Made by a program: the position numbers and the translations under genes. The notes under the pieces are model-generated. The model did no database searches and was not told the origin of the DNA. It saw only the letters and a program-made list of their open reading frames with translations. DNA of 64,000 nucleotides from JANRLT01 sp041736895 (GTDB lineage: Bacteria > Planctomycetota > Planctomycetia > Pirellulales > JALHPA01): contig JBGSSS010000210.1 in NCBI GenBank assembly GCA_041736895.1, positions 16,584 to 80,583 of the forward strand. The letters are read 5' to 3'. Of this stretch, positions 34,001-41,691 are shown in pieces. Every line of letters begins with the position of its first letter. Position 1 is the first letter of the stretch.

Positions 34001-35263
34001 ATGTCTCGCCGTGGGTTTACCCTAGTCGAACTGCTCGTCGTCATTGGGATCATCGGAATCCTCGTGGCGCTGTTGTTGCCCGCCGTGCAATCGGCCCGCG
34101 AATCGAGCCGCCGTTCCCATTGCGCCAACAATGTCAAGCAACTCGGCGTAGCGCTGCACAACTTTCATCAGACCCACCGCCAACTGCCGACCTACAACGG
34201 CATCTTCCCCCTCGCCAAAACCTCGCTCCAATCGGCCAACACCAAACGCGTCTATGGCAGTTGGTTCGTTCATCTGCTCCCGTTTGTCGAGGAAAAGGCG
34301 CTCTACGACAGCATCGCCAACGACGTCCAGAAGTATTCCAACTCCGGCGCGAAGCAAGTCGTCCCCAGCACGCCCGCCTCGGCCGGCCACTACGAGCCTC
34401 CTTGCAAAACTATTAAGGGCGTCCCCGCCACCTACAACCAGTACACGGGCTCGCTCCAACCTGTCACCACCACCAACGGCAACGGCTACACGATCACCGA
34501 GATGAAATGGGTTCCGCCGCGCACCCCGGATCCAGGCACCGGGACACCCGATACCAAGGACTGCACCAACAGCAAGTGGATTCCCGGCACCTCGGCCGGT
34601 CCGCCGATCGAGAACAACGGCTACGTCGGCATCTGGCGGCCGGCTCATCGCAAGCGCACCTTTGCCATCCTCCGCTGCCCCACCGAACAAACGTCGCCCG
34701 ATGGCTTGGTCTACAAAGGCGAATGGGGCGCGACGAACTACCTGGCCAACTGGAACTCCTTCACCAATCGGATTGCCAAAGACGGCTACAAGGCCAAGAA
34801 CACCAACTTCTCGAAATACGCCGACGGCACCAGCAAGACGCTCCTCCTCGGCGAAGGCTACGCCGTCTGCGAGACCAAAGAGCGCACGGCGTTCCTTGCC
34901 TGGCACAAAGGCTCCGACGGCGGCTTCTCGAACTACGGCGGCGTCCACAACTTTGGCCTGACCTTTAGCTTTACCGCGGCCCAACAGGTCGACAACGGCA
35001 CCGGCCCGGTCAAAGTTGCCTCGACCAACGGCTTTCCGAACCCCTCGCTCAGCCCCTACCTCGTTTTCCCGATCCAAATCCAACCGAGCCCCACCGCCAC
35101 GGGCGACAACGGCTGCACCAGCCTTACCGCCCAGACCCCGCATCAGGTCATGAACACCCTCTATGCCGACGGCTCGGTCCACACGATCACCGGCGACATC
35201 GACCGCGACCTCTGGGCCACGATGATGCTGCCGAGCGACGGAAAAATCGCAGCGGCCAAGTAG
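34001..35263 (+). CDS. DUF1559 protein with type IV prepilin-like N-terminus
   Basis: A 420-residue member of the DUF1559 family, hugely expanded in planctomycetes. RRGFTLVELLVVIGIIGILVALLLPAVQSARE is a prepilin methylation and helix motif with the family GFTLVE cleavage site at residues 5-10. The body has CANNVKQLGVALHNFHQTH and a C-terminal DGSVHTITGDIDRDLW resembling the H-x9-DG motif of the family. Probably processed by a prepilin peptidase and assembled into pseudopili or anchored at the surface. Followed by a 1-kb gene-poor region, so it is monocistronic. Confidence 0.93.
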   Translation: MSRRGFTLVELLVVIGIIGILVALLLPAVQSARESSRRSHCANNVKQLGVALHNFHQTHRQLPTYNGIFPLAKTSLQSANTKRVYGSWFVHLLPFVEEKALYDSIANDVQKYSNSGAKQVVPSTPASAGHYEPPCKTIKGVPATYNQYTGSLQPVTTTNGNGYTITEMKWVPPRTPDPGTGTPDTKDCTNSKWIPGTSAGPPIENNGYVGIWRPAHRKRTFAILRCPTEQTSPDGLVYKGEWGATNYLANWNSFTNRIAKDGYKAKNTNFSKYADGTSKTLLLGEGYAVCETKERTAFLAWHKGSDGGFSNYGGVHNFGLTFSFTAAQQVDNGTGPVKVASTNGFPNPSLSPYLVFPIQIQPSPTATGDNGCTSLTAQTPHQVMNTLYADGSVHTITGDIDRDLWATMMLPSDGKIAAAK

Positions 35264-35383
35264 CTTGTTCCAAGGGACCCAACCGCAGCCTTCCGCCTCC
35301 TCAACATTCGTCCGCGTCCAGACAGCCGCGAAAGTGTCATTCTTTTTTCCTGTTGCTCCCGGCGCAACACCGCCAGACTCTCG

Positions 35384-35510
35384 AAAAACCGGGCAAAGCT
35401 GGGAAAAATCCGGGAAACACCACCGAAAACGCGCGAAAAAACCCAAAAAAATCGCAAAAAGATCGGAAAAAAACGCAAAAAGAACGAAAAAAATCAGAAA
35501 AAAACGCAAA
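35384..35510 (+). other. Phased A-tract run, predicted curved DNA
   Basis: Thirteen A-tracts of 3-7 As start at 35384, 35395, 35404, 35415, 35426, 35436, 35445, 35456, 35467, 35477, 35487, 35498 and 35508. The twelve intervals are 9-11 bases, mean 10.3, matching the helical repeat of B-DNA. Tracts phased like this bend in the same direction and give strong intrinsic curvature. The spacers are GC-rich and do not repeat exactly. Confidence 0.85.
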
Positions 35511-35697
35511 TGTGCGCGCCCCCAATGTCCGTGTTTAAACGAACACCGCTTCGAGCGACTACCACAATCCCGCGGGCAAACCACACTCGCCGCGCGCCGG
35601 GTCAGGCCCAAGCCGGACAAAGCGCGCGCCGCCCGATTTTGGGGTGTTGCCTTAAAAGGCAACACTCGCGGGGCTTTTGGGTCGTTCGTCGCCGCCT

Positions 35698-35802
35698 GTA
35701 GGTCCCGCGGTCCTCCGCGGGACCTGGTGCGGGGGGACGCGTGACGTGTCCTCTCGCGGCGTCCAACGCCGCACCGGGTCCCGGTCTCCGACCGGGACCT
35801 AC
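35698..35802. repeat. Inverted pair of GTAG-headed hairpins with GGTCCCG stems
   Basis: GTA then GGTCCCGCGG/CCGCGGGACC at 35698-35724 (+); GTA then GGTCCCGGTC/GACCGGGACC at 35777-35802 (-). Both have perfect 10-bp stems and share seven stem bases; the remaining bases differ in a compensated way. Confidence 0.85.
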
Positions 35803-36193
35803 AACGTGCCTGCGCGCGCCTATTCCGGCCATTCTCTTTACACGCAGTATTCATATGAACACAACCGCTGGCCCAAAATCAACCCCCCACGGAGGTAAAA
35901 AAGGGGTTCAAGGTAAAAAAGGAAGGTAAAAAAGGGGTCAGAATGTCTGCCCCCTTACTCGCGGGGAAAGAGCCTTAAATCCAAGGTTATTTCCCACGAT
36001 GTCATGGAGAAAAAAGAGGGCAGAACTATTTCATCAATTTTTCGGACTTCTTTTCTCCTCCGCCAAATTTCTAGAAGCCTTTGGGTTTTCCGCCTGAAAT
36101 ATTGTTCGATTTGCCAACGGGGCCTGTCTATAATCAAGCTTTCTCAAGGCGGCAAGGGAGCGATGCGGCAGAATCATTTCGGAGTGAAACAAG

Positions 36194-36295
36194 GTTAGGT
36201 GGAGCGCGAGGGGAAGCGTTTCCAGAGTGCCGGATCTGAGAATCGCCGCGCAGATGCTGCAACACAATTACGCGCTGGTCAAGTACAACACCTAG
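36194..36295 (+). pseudogene. Possible 3' remnant of a degraded gene
   Basis: The frame ending in TAG at 36293-36295 reads PDLRIAAQMLQHNYALVKYNT, which has the feel of a real protein C-terminus, but a TGA about 35 codons upstream leaves no room for a gene. It could be the tail of a lost coding sequence or transposase. The parent family is not recognised. Confidence 0.3.
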
Positions 36296-36320
36296 GACTT
36301 GGGCTGGTCAGGAGATGACG

Positions 36321-39300
36321 ATGAGAATCACTTGCAATTCTCTGTTCAGGAACAGCACCTTATTTGTAGGGTGTATTTTATTTTGGGCTTTGTTCGTTGG
36401 AATTTCGAGCCAGGGACTTGCCCAACAAGTTCGCCCCAACATCATCCATATCTTGGCCGACGATCTCGGCTGGGGGAGCGTGGGGTTTAATAATCCGACA
36501 ACCTACATTCAAACACCAAACCTCGATGCCTTGGCCATTGGCGGGATGGCGTTGTCGCGTTCTTACGCACCGACAGTTTGTTCCCCGACACGCGCTAGCC
36601 TGATGACGGGCTTCCATAATGGCCGGGCTTTCAACGATCGGAATGGGAATATTGCCGCGGGTCTTCGTGCTGAGGATGTCACGGTAGCCAACGTCTTGAA
36701 TGATGCTGGCTATCGGACGGCGGTTGTCGGCAAATGGGGTTGGGGAGCGGACAATGCCGCTTCCCCCGCAATCAATAATTCAGGGACTCTCCCAGCGAAT
36801 CAGGGGTTCGATCAGTTCTATGGCTACTTGAATCACACCAGTGCCCATGATTACTACTATCCTCAGATGTGGCAATCCTCGGCGTTGGGCGGTCCCACGG
36901 TCACAAGCCCCAACAATGGCGGACCAGGCGGCGCGGCGCAATATACCCACGATCTCTTCACGCGCAGCACCGAAGCCTTTGTTCGGGATAACGCGACGGC
37001 GAGCCAGCCATTCTACCTGCAAGTCAGTTACACGATTCCCCATTTCAGTTTGAGCGACGTGGATGCCGCGCCGGCGCTGGTCAATCTCGCGAACCAAACG
37101 ATCTATCCCGGCGGTCAGGCACAATACGCGGCGAACGCCAGTCTGAGTACGGCCGAGAAGCGGCACGCCGCCATGATCTCGAGGATGGATGCCTCGATCG
37201 GCTCCTTGATGCAGCGCTTGCAAGATCCGAACGGAGACGGCAATACGGCCGACTCGATCCTGAACAATACACTGATTCTCTTTACCTCGGATAATGGCGC
37301 GTCGGCCGAAGGACTCGGCGCAACGGCCGCGGCGAGCAATGCGATTTCCGGCGGTTTGCGCGGCGGGAAACGGGATTTGTATGAAGGTGGAATTCGAATG
37401 CCCACGATTGCCTTTTGGCAAGGAACGATTGCCGCCGGTTCGAGTTCCGCCATCACAACGGACGTCGCCGACTTCCAGGCAACCGCTGCGGAACTGGCTG
37501 GCGGAAAAGCTCGCGTCGGCACCGATGGCGTTTCCATCCTGCCAACTCTGCTGGGAACTCCGGGGCAGCGCAATCGCGGCGGTTTGCTGTTCGAGAACTT
37601 TGAAAACAGCCAGTACGGGCAAAAGAATTCCGATTGGGCCGTGGTGCGGGATGATTACAAGTTGATCAAGTTTCGCGACGGCACCTTCGAACTCTACAAC
37701 GTCACGACGGATCAAGGCGAAGCAGCCCCACTCAATCTAAGCATTCCGGCCAATGCAAACCTGCGCGCTGAACTCGAAGCTTTTGCGCTCCGGCAGGGAG
37801 CAGGCCAAGCCGACAGCTATGCGGTGGGTTTTCGTGATTGGAAAGGCGCGAATGGCGCGGACCTGGCGAGCCCTGCCAACTACGAAGTCACCAATGATCC
37901 GACGGCCAGCGTGGGGCCAGTTGCCGAAACATGGTCGGCACTCATTGAAAACCGCTCGGGTTCGCCGCAGTCTGCCAGGATGTCGAGCAGCGTCACGGTT
38001 CTCGGCCTCGAGGTCAGCGGCACAACACACCAGCAAGAGGTCGACATTCGCCCCAGCACGATCTTGACCGGCCGCAACGAGGTTCGAATTGGCAGTCATG
38101 GCAAGATTCAACTGACCAACGCCGAACTCCAATCGGATCGTTGGCTCGATCTGCAAGCGGGCGGCGTGCTGACAGGTCAGGGGACGATCCGTGGGGATGT
38201 TTATCACAGCGGCACCATCAAACCGGGGTTCGATGGCGTCATGGGAACTCCTCCGCCGCCGCCGGTAACTGGCGGAACATTTAATGTCGCGCTCGATTTT
38301 TCTGCAATCGATAATCGAGCCGGCAAAGACCTCGTCTACACCCCGCTGATCAGAACAATCGATCAGGGGGTGGTGAGCTTGGATTACGGTCCATCCATCG
38401 GCTCCCGGCTCCTCGATCGCGGCTTCAACGATTTTGCCAGTGAGTTCAATCTCCAGAATTGGACAGTCGGCGGGACGCTGCAAGATGCGATCAACGACAA
38501 TGCTTTTGTAAGCATCACGGTCGATCCCACGGAGGGTCTGGCGGTATCGTTGCAGTCGGTCAAATTCAACTTCTGGAGGAATGGCGCCAACTCTCCGTCG
38601 CAATACGCCATCTCAACCAATCTCGACGGCTTTAATGCAAGCTCGCCTTTGGCAACCACCTCGGTAACAACTTCTGGCTCGGCAAACACCGTTCAATTTC
38701 AGGCCAGCGGAACCGGTTTGTCGACCCGCGAGCAACTGGCGGTACGCCTGTATGGCTGGGGAGCAGGAAACATCAATGGCCATACGCATTTAACCGGCGC
38801 AGCCCTCGATCTCCTCTTTACGACGGTCTCGGAAATCCCGCTAGCGCCCGCCGGCGTACTCACCATCGAAGGCGATTTGATCCATACGGCCTCGAGCAAG
38901 ATCGAAATCGGCGTGGGAGGGTTCGACAACTCGAATATCAATGCGCGCGAGTTCGACTTGATTCAAGTGATGGGCGATGTCAATTTGCTCGGGGAGCTAA
39001 TGCTCTTTGCTGAGGACGGCTTTGTTTTGGCTGGCGAGTCCCAGTTTACTTTCCTCACCGCCGATGCCGTTACCGGGAGTTTTTCCAGCTTCGAAGCCAT
39101 CGGCTTTGATGGTTACAACGTCTCGCTGGTATACGGAAGCAATTCGGTATCCGCCAAGTTTACCCCAGTCCCCGAACCAAGCACCGTCCTGCTCGTGCTC
39201 GCCTGCGGCGGTTACTTGATCGTCAAACGACGTCGCGGATTAGAAAAAGGGGTCAGGCCCCTTTTTCTTGTTGACCGCGGCGGTGCGGCACTGCGTGCAG

Positions 39301-39347
39301 CGCGGCTGTCCCTAGGGCAGCACGGAATGGCGGGAGCAGACCAGTGA
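36321..39347 (+). CDS. PEP-CTERM arylsulfatase
   Basis: A 1008-residue exported sulfatase. Signal peptide (about 11-35, LAQQ), then VRPNIIHILADDLGWG with the metal-binding DD, and the formylglycine motif CSPTRASLMTG (C87), which a sulfatase-modifying enzyme converts to FGly. GKWGWG, LFTSDNGASAEG and the GGLRGGKRDLYEGGIRMP loop are typical. From about 500 the protein changes to a beta-rich adhesin-like region, ending in VPEPS, a hydrophobic helix and KRRR. ATG at 36321 is preferred, with AGGAG 7 bases upstream. After KRRR the frame runs 30 residues into an inserted GGGGTCAG repeat, so the natural C-terminus has probably been lost. Likely acts on sulfated polysaccharides at the surface. Confidence 0.92.
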   Translation: MRITCNSLFRNSTLFVGCILFWALFVGISSQGLAQQVRPNIIHILADDLGWGSVGFNNPTTYIQTPNLDALAIGGMALSRSYAPTVCSPTRASLMTGFHNGRAFNDRNGNIAAGLRAEDVTVANVLNDAGYRTAVVGKWGWGADNAASPAINNSGTLPANQGFDQFYGYLNHTSAHDYYYPQMWQSSALGGPTVTSPNNGGPGGAAQYTHDLFTRSTEAFVRDNATASQPFYLQVSYTIPHFSLSDVDAAPALVNLANQTIYPGGQAQYAANASLSTAEKRHAAMISRMDASIGSLMQRLQDPNGDGNTADSILNNTLILFTSDNGASAEGLGATAAASNAISGGLRGGKRDLYEGGIRMPTIAFWQGTIAAGSSSAITTDVADFQATAAELAGGKARVGTDGVSILPTLLGTPGQRNRGGLLFENFENSQYGQKNSDWAVVRDDYKLIKFRDGTFELYNVTTDQGEAAPLNLSIPANANLRAELEAFALRQGAGQADSYAVGFRDWKGANGADLASPANYEVTNDPTASVGPVAETWSALIENRSGSPQSARMSSSVTVLGLEVSGTTHQQEVDIRPSTILTGRNEVRIGSHGKIQLTNAELQSDRWLDLQAGGVLTGQGTIRGDVYHSGTIKPGFDGVMGTPPPPPVTGGTFNVALDFSAIDNRAGKDLVYTPLIRTIDQGVVSLDYGPSIGSRLLDRGFNDFASEFNLQNWTVGGTLQDAINDNAFVSITVDPTEGLAVSLQSVKFNFWRNGANSPSQYAISTNLDGFNASSPLATTSVTTSGSANTVQFQASGTGLSTREQLAVRLYGWGAGNINGHTHLTGAALDLLFTTVSEIPLAPAGVLTIEGDLIHTASSKIEIGVGGFDNSNINAREFDLIQVMGDVNLLGELMLFAEDGFVLAGESQFTFLTADAVTGSFSSFEAIGFDGYNVSLVYGSNSVSAKFTPVPEPSTVLLVLACGGYLIVKRRRGLEKGVRPLFLVDRGGAALRAARLSLGQHGMAGADQ

Positions 39348-39424
39348 AAAACTCGGCCTGGAATCGACCCTCCGCCCCCGCGGCCGACCCAAGAAACCCG
39401 AAAAAGGGGCCTGACCCCTTTTCC
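39243..39424. mobile_element. 182-bp MITE-like element with GGGGTCAGGCCCC ends
   Basis: The ends are inverted copies of a palindrome: GAAAAAGGGGTCAGGCCCC plus T-run at 39243-39267 and GAAAAAGGGGCCTGACCCC plus T-run at 39400-39424. The GC-rich interior has no ORF of its own. The left end begins just after the KRRR codons of the sulfatase, and the frame runs on into the element. A related single palindrome is at 41518-41540. Confidence 0.7.
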
Positions 39425-39456
39425 TCCCCCTTTCCGTTTGTTCCGTTTGAGCGTGT

Positions 39457-40413
39457 CTAGCAATTCGCTCTCCAACGCAACGCCGTCGCTAGTCCACCAA
39501 CGGTCAGCAGCAACAGCGGAAACAAAGTCGGTTCGGGGACCGCAGCGACTACCGTGAATCGATAGCTTTGCATCCGTCCCTCACCTTCCAGACGACCAAA
39601 CGCGACCCCGTCATCGTTGAGGTTCAACGCAAAATTGCCCTCGCTTAACTCGAACACATCGGCGTTCGACGGGATAGCAAATCCATCGCCGTACTCGGTC
39701 AATGCCCCGCCTAAGGCGATCACATAGTCTCCGGGCGCGAGGTCGGCGTTGATTAGACTGGCAAACTCGTCGTCGCCGAAGAAGCGGTTGTCGTCGAACT
39801 CGTCATCGCTCTGGGCAAGCAGCGTGCCGTCAATCGTGTACAAGGCGATGCTCGTATCCATAGTGCTGCCGAGCGTGTCAATCGACATGGCGCCCGCGTT
39901 GAATGACCCGAGGTCGATTAGCGGCGTCGGGGGAGACCCGATGCCTCCCGCATGCTCGCGGAGCACCAACCGGGTGAGTATGTCCCACCGGGCGTCAGCG
40001 CCGGGGCCATCATCGAAGTCTTCAAACGCTTCAAAGCGAAACTCGTCGTCTTGCTGGGCGAAGACGAGCAACTGCGGAGTCGTGACGATGGTGACGCTGG
40101 TCGAGTCGTCAAAATCGCCTTCTTCGTCCGTTGCGATCTGGACCGAGAAATCGTAGCCCTGCGTGACGTTCGTGATTTGGAAGAATGCCTCGTCAAGTCG
40201 AGAGTCGTCGAGCACTCGTCGCCAACGGCCGAGAAAGTTCATCTCGGTGAAGATCGTCGTCGGGCCGCCGTAGTTTGCCGAAGCCGACCCGTTGCCGGCT
40301 TCGCCGAAAGCGCCGATCGAGTCGAGGACCTGATTGTCGATTCGTACCTCAGCGGCGTCGGCTCCAATCGAGGCCAGGAGTAATAGAGTGGCGAGCAGGA
40401 TTATTCGCGTCAT
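39457..40413 (-). CDS. PEP-CTERM / DVUA0089-type surface protein
   Basis: A 318-residue secreted protein. Signal peptide MTRIILLATLLLLASIGADA; C-terminal VPEPT, a hydrophobic helix and WRAN(C) form a weak PEP-CTERM. The central SFNAGAMSIDTLGSTMDTSIALYTIDGTLLAQSDDEFDDN and GDYVIALGGALTEY match the pre-peptidase-like DVUA0089 pattern. Very acidic (many D/E), typical for a calcium-binding surface protein. ATG at 40413 begins the signal peptide. Function unknown. Confidence 0.83.
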   Translation of the reverse strand: MTRIILLATLLLLASIGADAAEVRIDNQVLDSIGAFGEAGNGSASANYGGPTTIFTEMNFLGRWRRVLDDSRLDEAFFQITNVTQGYDFSVQIATDEEGDFDDSTSVTIVTTPQLLVFAQQDDEFRFEAFEDFDDGPGADARWDILTRLVLREHAGGIGSPPTPLIDLGSFNAGAMSIDTLGSTMDTSIALYTIDGTLLAQSDDEFDDNRFFGDDEFASLINADLAPGDYVIALGGALTEYGDGFAIPSNADVFELSEGNFALNLNDDGVAFGRLEGEGRMQSYRFTVVAAVPEPTLFPLLLLTVGGLATALRWRANC

Positions 40414-40584
40414 ATTCTGTAGTTCCGGGGTGCAGCAAGAGCCAAGGTAGGTTACGATGTCCACGAGTTTAATCTGCTGTTTACCGGGTCGCTTGTCCAA
40501 AAGTGCTCCAAACCCGTACACATGCACGAACTCGATCACTCGCGGACAAGCAGATTGGCTAGTGAGACGCCAGAAACATAACCG

Positions 40585-41502
40585 ATGAAATCAACGCCTT
40601 CCAATGAGACTCGCCGCCGCGTGCTCGACGCCGCGATCGCGGCCGAGCGGGACTCCTCCCCCGACCTAACCGTGGAGCTGATGGCCGAGTTTGTGGGGCT
40701 TTCTTTAAAGCACTTTCAGCGTGCTTTTCTTGCTGTGCTCGGTGAGACACCAAAGGAGTACTTGCGTAGGGTCCGCTTACAACGCGCCGCCTACTTGTTG
40801 AAATGGTCGGATCTGCTTGTGATCGACATTGCCATCGAGTCGGGCTTTCACACTCACGCTGGTTTCACTCACGCATTCGCCAAGGCCTACGGGTGTTCAC
40901 CCCTCGTGTTTCGGCAAGAGGAGGGCATAGCGCCGTTCCTGAGGCGGCGTACCCATGTGCCAGGCCCCAACGGCCTCCAGTCCGGAAACTTCGACACGTC
41001 GCGGCTGGTGGTTCGCGTTCAAAAGCTTGATGCGGTACGAGTCGCCGCAATGAGGCACATCGGCTCCGTTGAGAGTTGCGCCCGGGTCTGGGTCGCTATG
41101 AGAACGTGGGCGAGAGAGGTTGGTCTTGCGAACCGCAACACTGAGTACTTGGGAATCCACAACGACTACTGGGACCCACTCGCCGAAGACAAGTATCGCT
41201 ACGATGCAGCGGTGGTGATCCCTCCAGGATTCGAACACCGCCTCGTTAATGACAATCGAGTCAACTTCTTCACCATCCCCGGCGGCGCCGTCGCGAAGAC
41301 AGAGTTTGCGGGCTCGTTGGCAGAAGCAGACGCCACCTGGCGGCGGTTCGTGGACCAATGGCTACCGATCAGCGGATATCGACCGCGGACCGCCTACGCG
41401 TACGACACCTACCCACCCAGCCTCATCCAGGCCGGTGCGCTCCAGAGGATCCTTCAGGCTTTCACTGGAATTCGGGCAACGCTTTGTCTGCCGATTGAGT
41501 GA
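40585..41502 (+). CDS. AraC-family regulator with GyrI-like effector domain
   Basis: A 305-residue transcription regulator. The N-terminal AraC-type double HTH (about 1-110) includes LSLKHFQRAFLAVLGETPKEYLRRVRLQRAAYLL and IAIESGFHTHAGFTHAFAKAYGCSPLVFR. The C-terminal half (about 135-300) is a GyrI-like small-molecule-binding domain (VRVQKLDAVRVAAMRHIGSVE, YRYDAAVVIPPGFEH, LIQAG). This N-HTH/C-GyrI order is that of Rob-like regulators. The ligand and targets are unknown; the next gene downstream is the DUF1592 cytochrome gene, but a GGGGTCAG repeat separates them. Confidence 0.9.
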   Translation: MKSTPSNETRRRVLDAAIAAERDSSPDLTVELMAEFVGLSLKHFQRAFLAVLGETPKEYLRRVRLQRAAYLLKWSDLLVIDIAIESGFHTHAGFTHAFAKAYGCSPLVFRQEEGIAPFLRRRTHVPGPNGLQSGNFDTSRLVVRVQKLDAVRVAAMRHIGSVESCARVWVAMRTWAREVGLANRNTEYLGIHNDYWDPLAEDKYRYDAAVVIPPGFEHRLVNDNRVNFFTIPGGAVAKTEFAGSLAEADATWRRFVDQWLPISGYRPRTAYAYDTYPPSLIQAGALQRILQAFTGIRATLCLPIE

Positions 41503-41517
41503 ATGGCCGAACCCAAT

Positions 41518-41579
41518 AAAGGGGCCTGACCCCTTTTCTTCTCAAAGCTGCCTCAAATTCAAGGTTAATTCCCACGATT
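41518..41579 (-). repeat. GGGGCCTGACCCC palindrome and adjoining AAGGTTAATTCCC repeat
   Basis: AAAGGGGCCTGACCCCTTTT at 41518-41537 matches the right end of the 39243-39424 element. Ten or so bases later CAAATTCAAGGTTAATTCCC (from about 41554) followed by ACGAT matches 35976-36000 (AAATCCAAGGTTATTTCCC-ACGAT). The same two modules occur in the same order at both sites, suggesting one composite repeat. Confidence 0.65.
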
Positions 41580-41691
41580 TCAAACGTCCGCGGGAATATA
41601 CTAATAGTCTGCCTGAATTCGGCCTGCCGCGGAGCAACTCGCCGCGCGGTTGGCGTTCCCACCTTGCTCGAATCGCCTTGCGGAGGCGTCC

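Larger units (their letters stand above)
35264..36320. other. Gene-poor 1-kb region holding several repeat types
   Basis: No credible gene lies here. In order it holds: phased A-tracts (35384-35510), a GTTGCC/GGCAAC hairpin near 35646, an inverted pair of GTAGGTCCC hairpins (35698 and 35802), three tandem GGTAAAAAAGG units near 35893-35935, a GGGGTCAG palindrome (35927-35958), a CCAAGGTTATTTCCCACGAT repeat (35981-36000) shared with 41560-41579, an AAAAAAGAGGGCAGAACTAT repeat (36007-36030), and a possible coding remnant ending at 36295. It behaves like a sink for insertions. Confidence 0.7.

Noticed and set aside
35404..35510. A-rich run as a coding sequence for a Lys-rich or Phe-rich protein
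   Set aside because: Frames on both strands lack starts and continue into repeats; the 10-11 base period is not a multiple of three and fits DNA curvature better.
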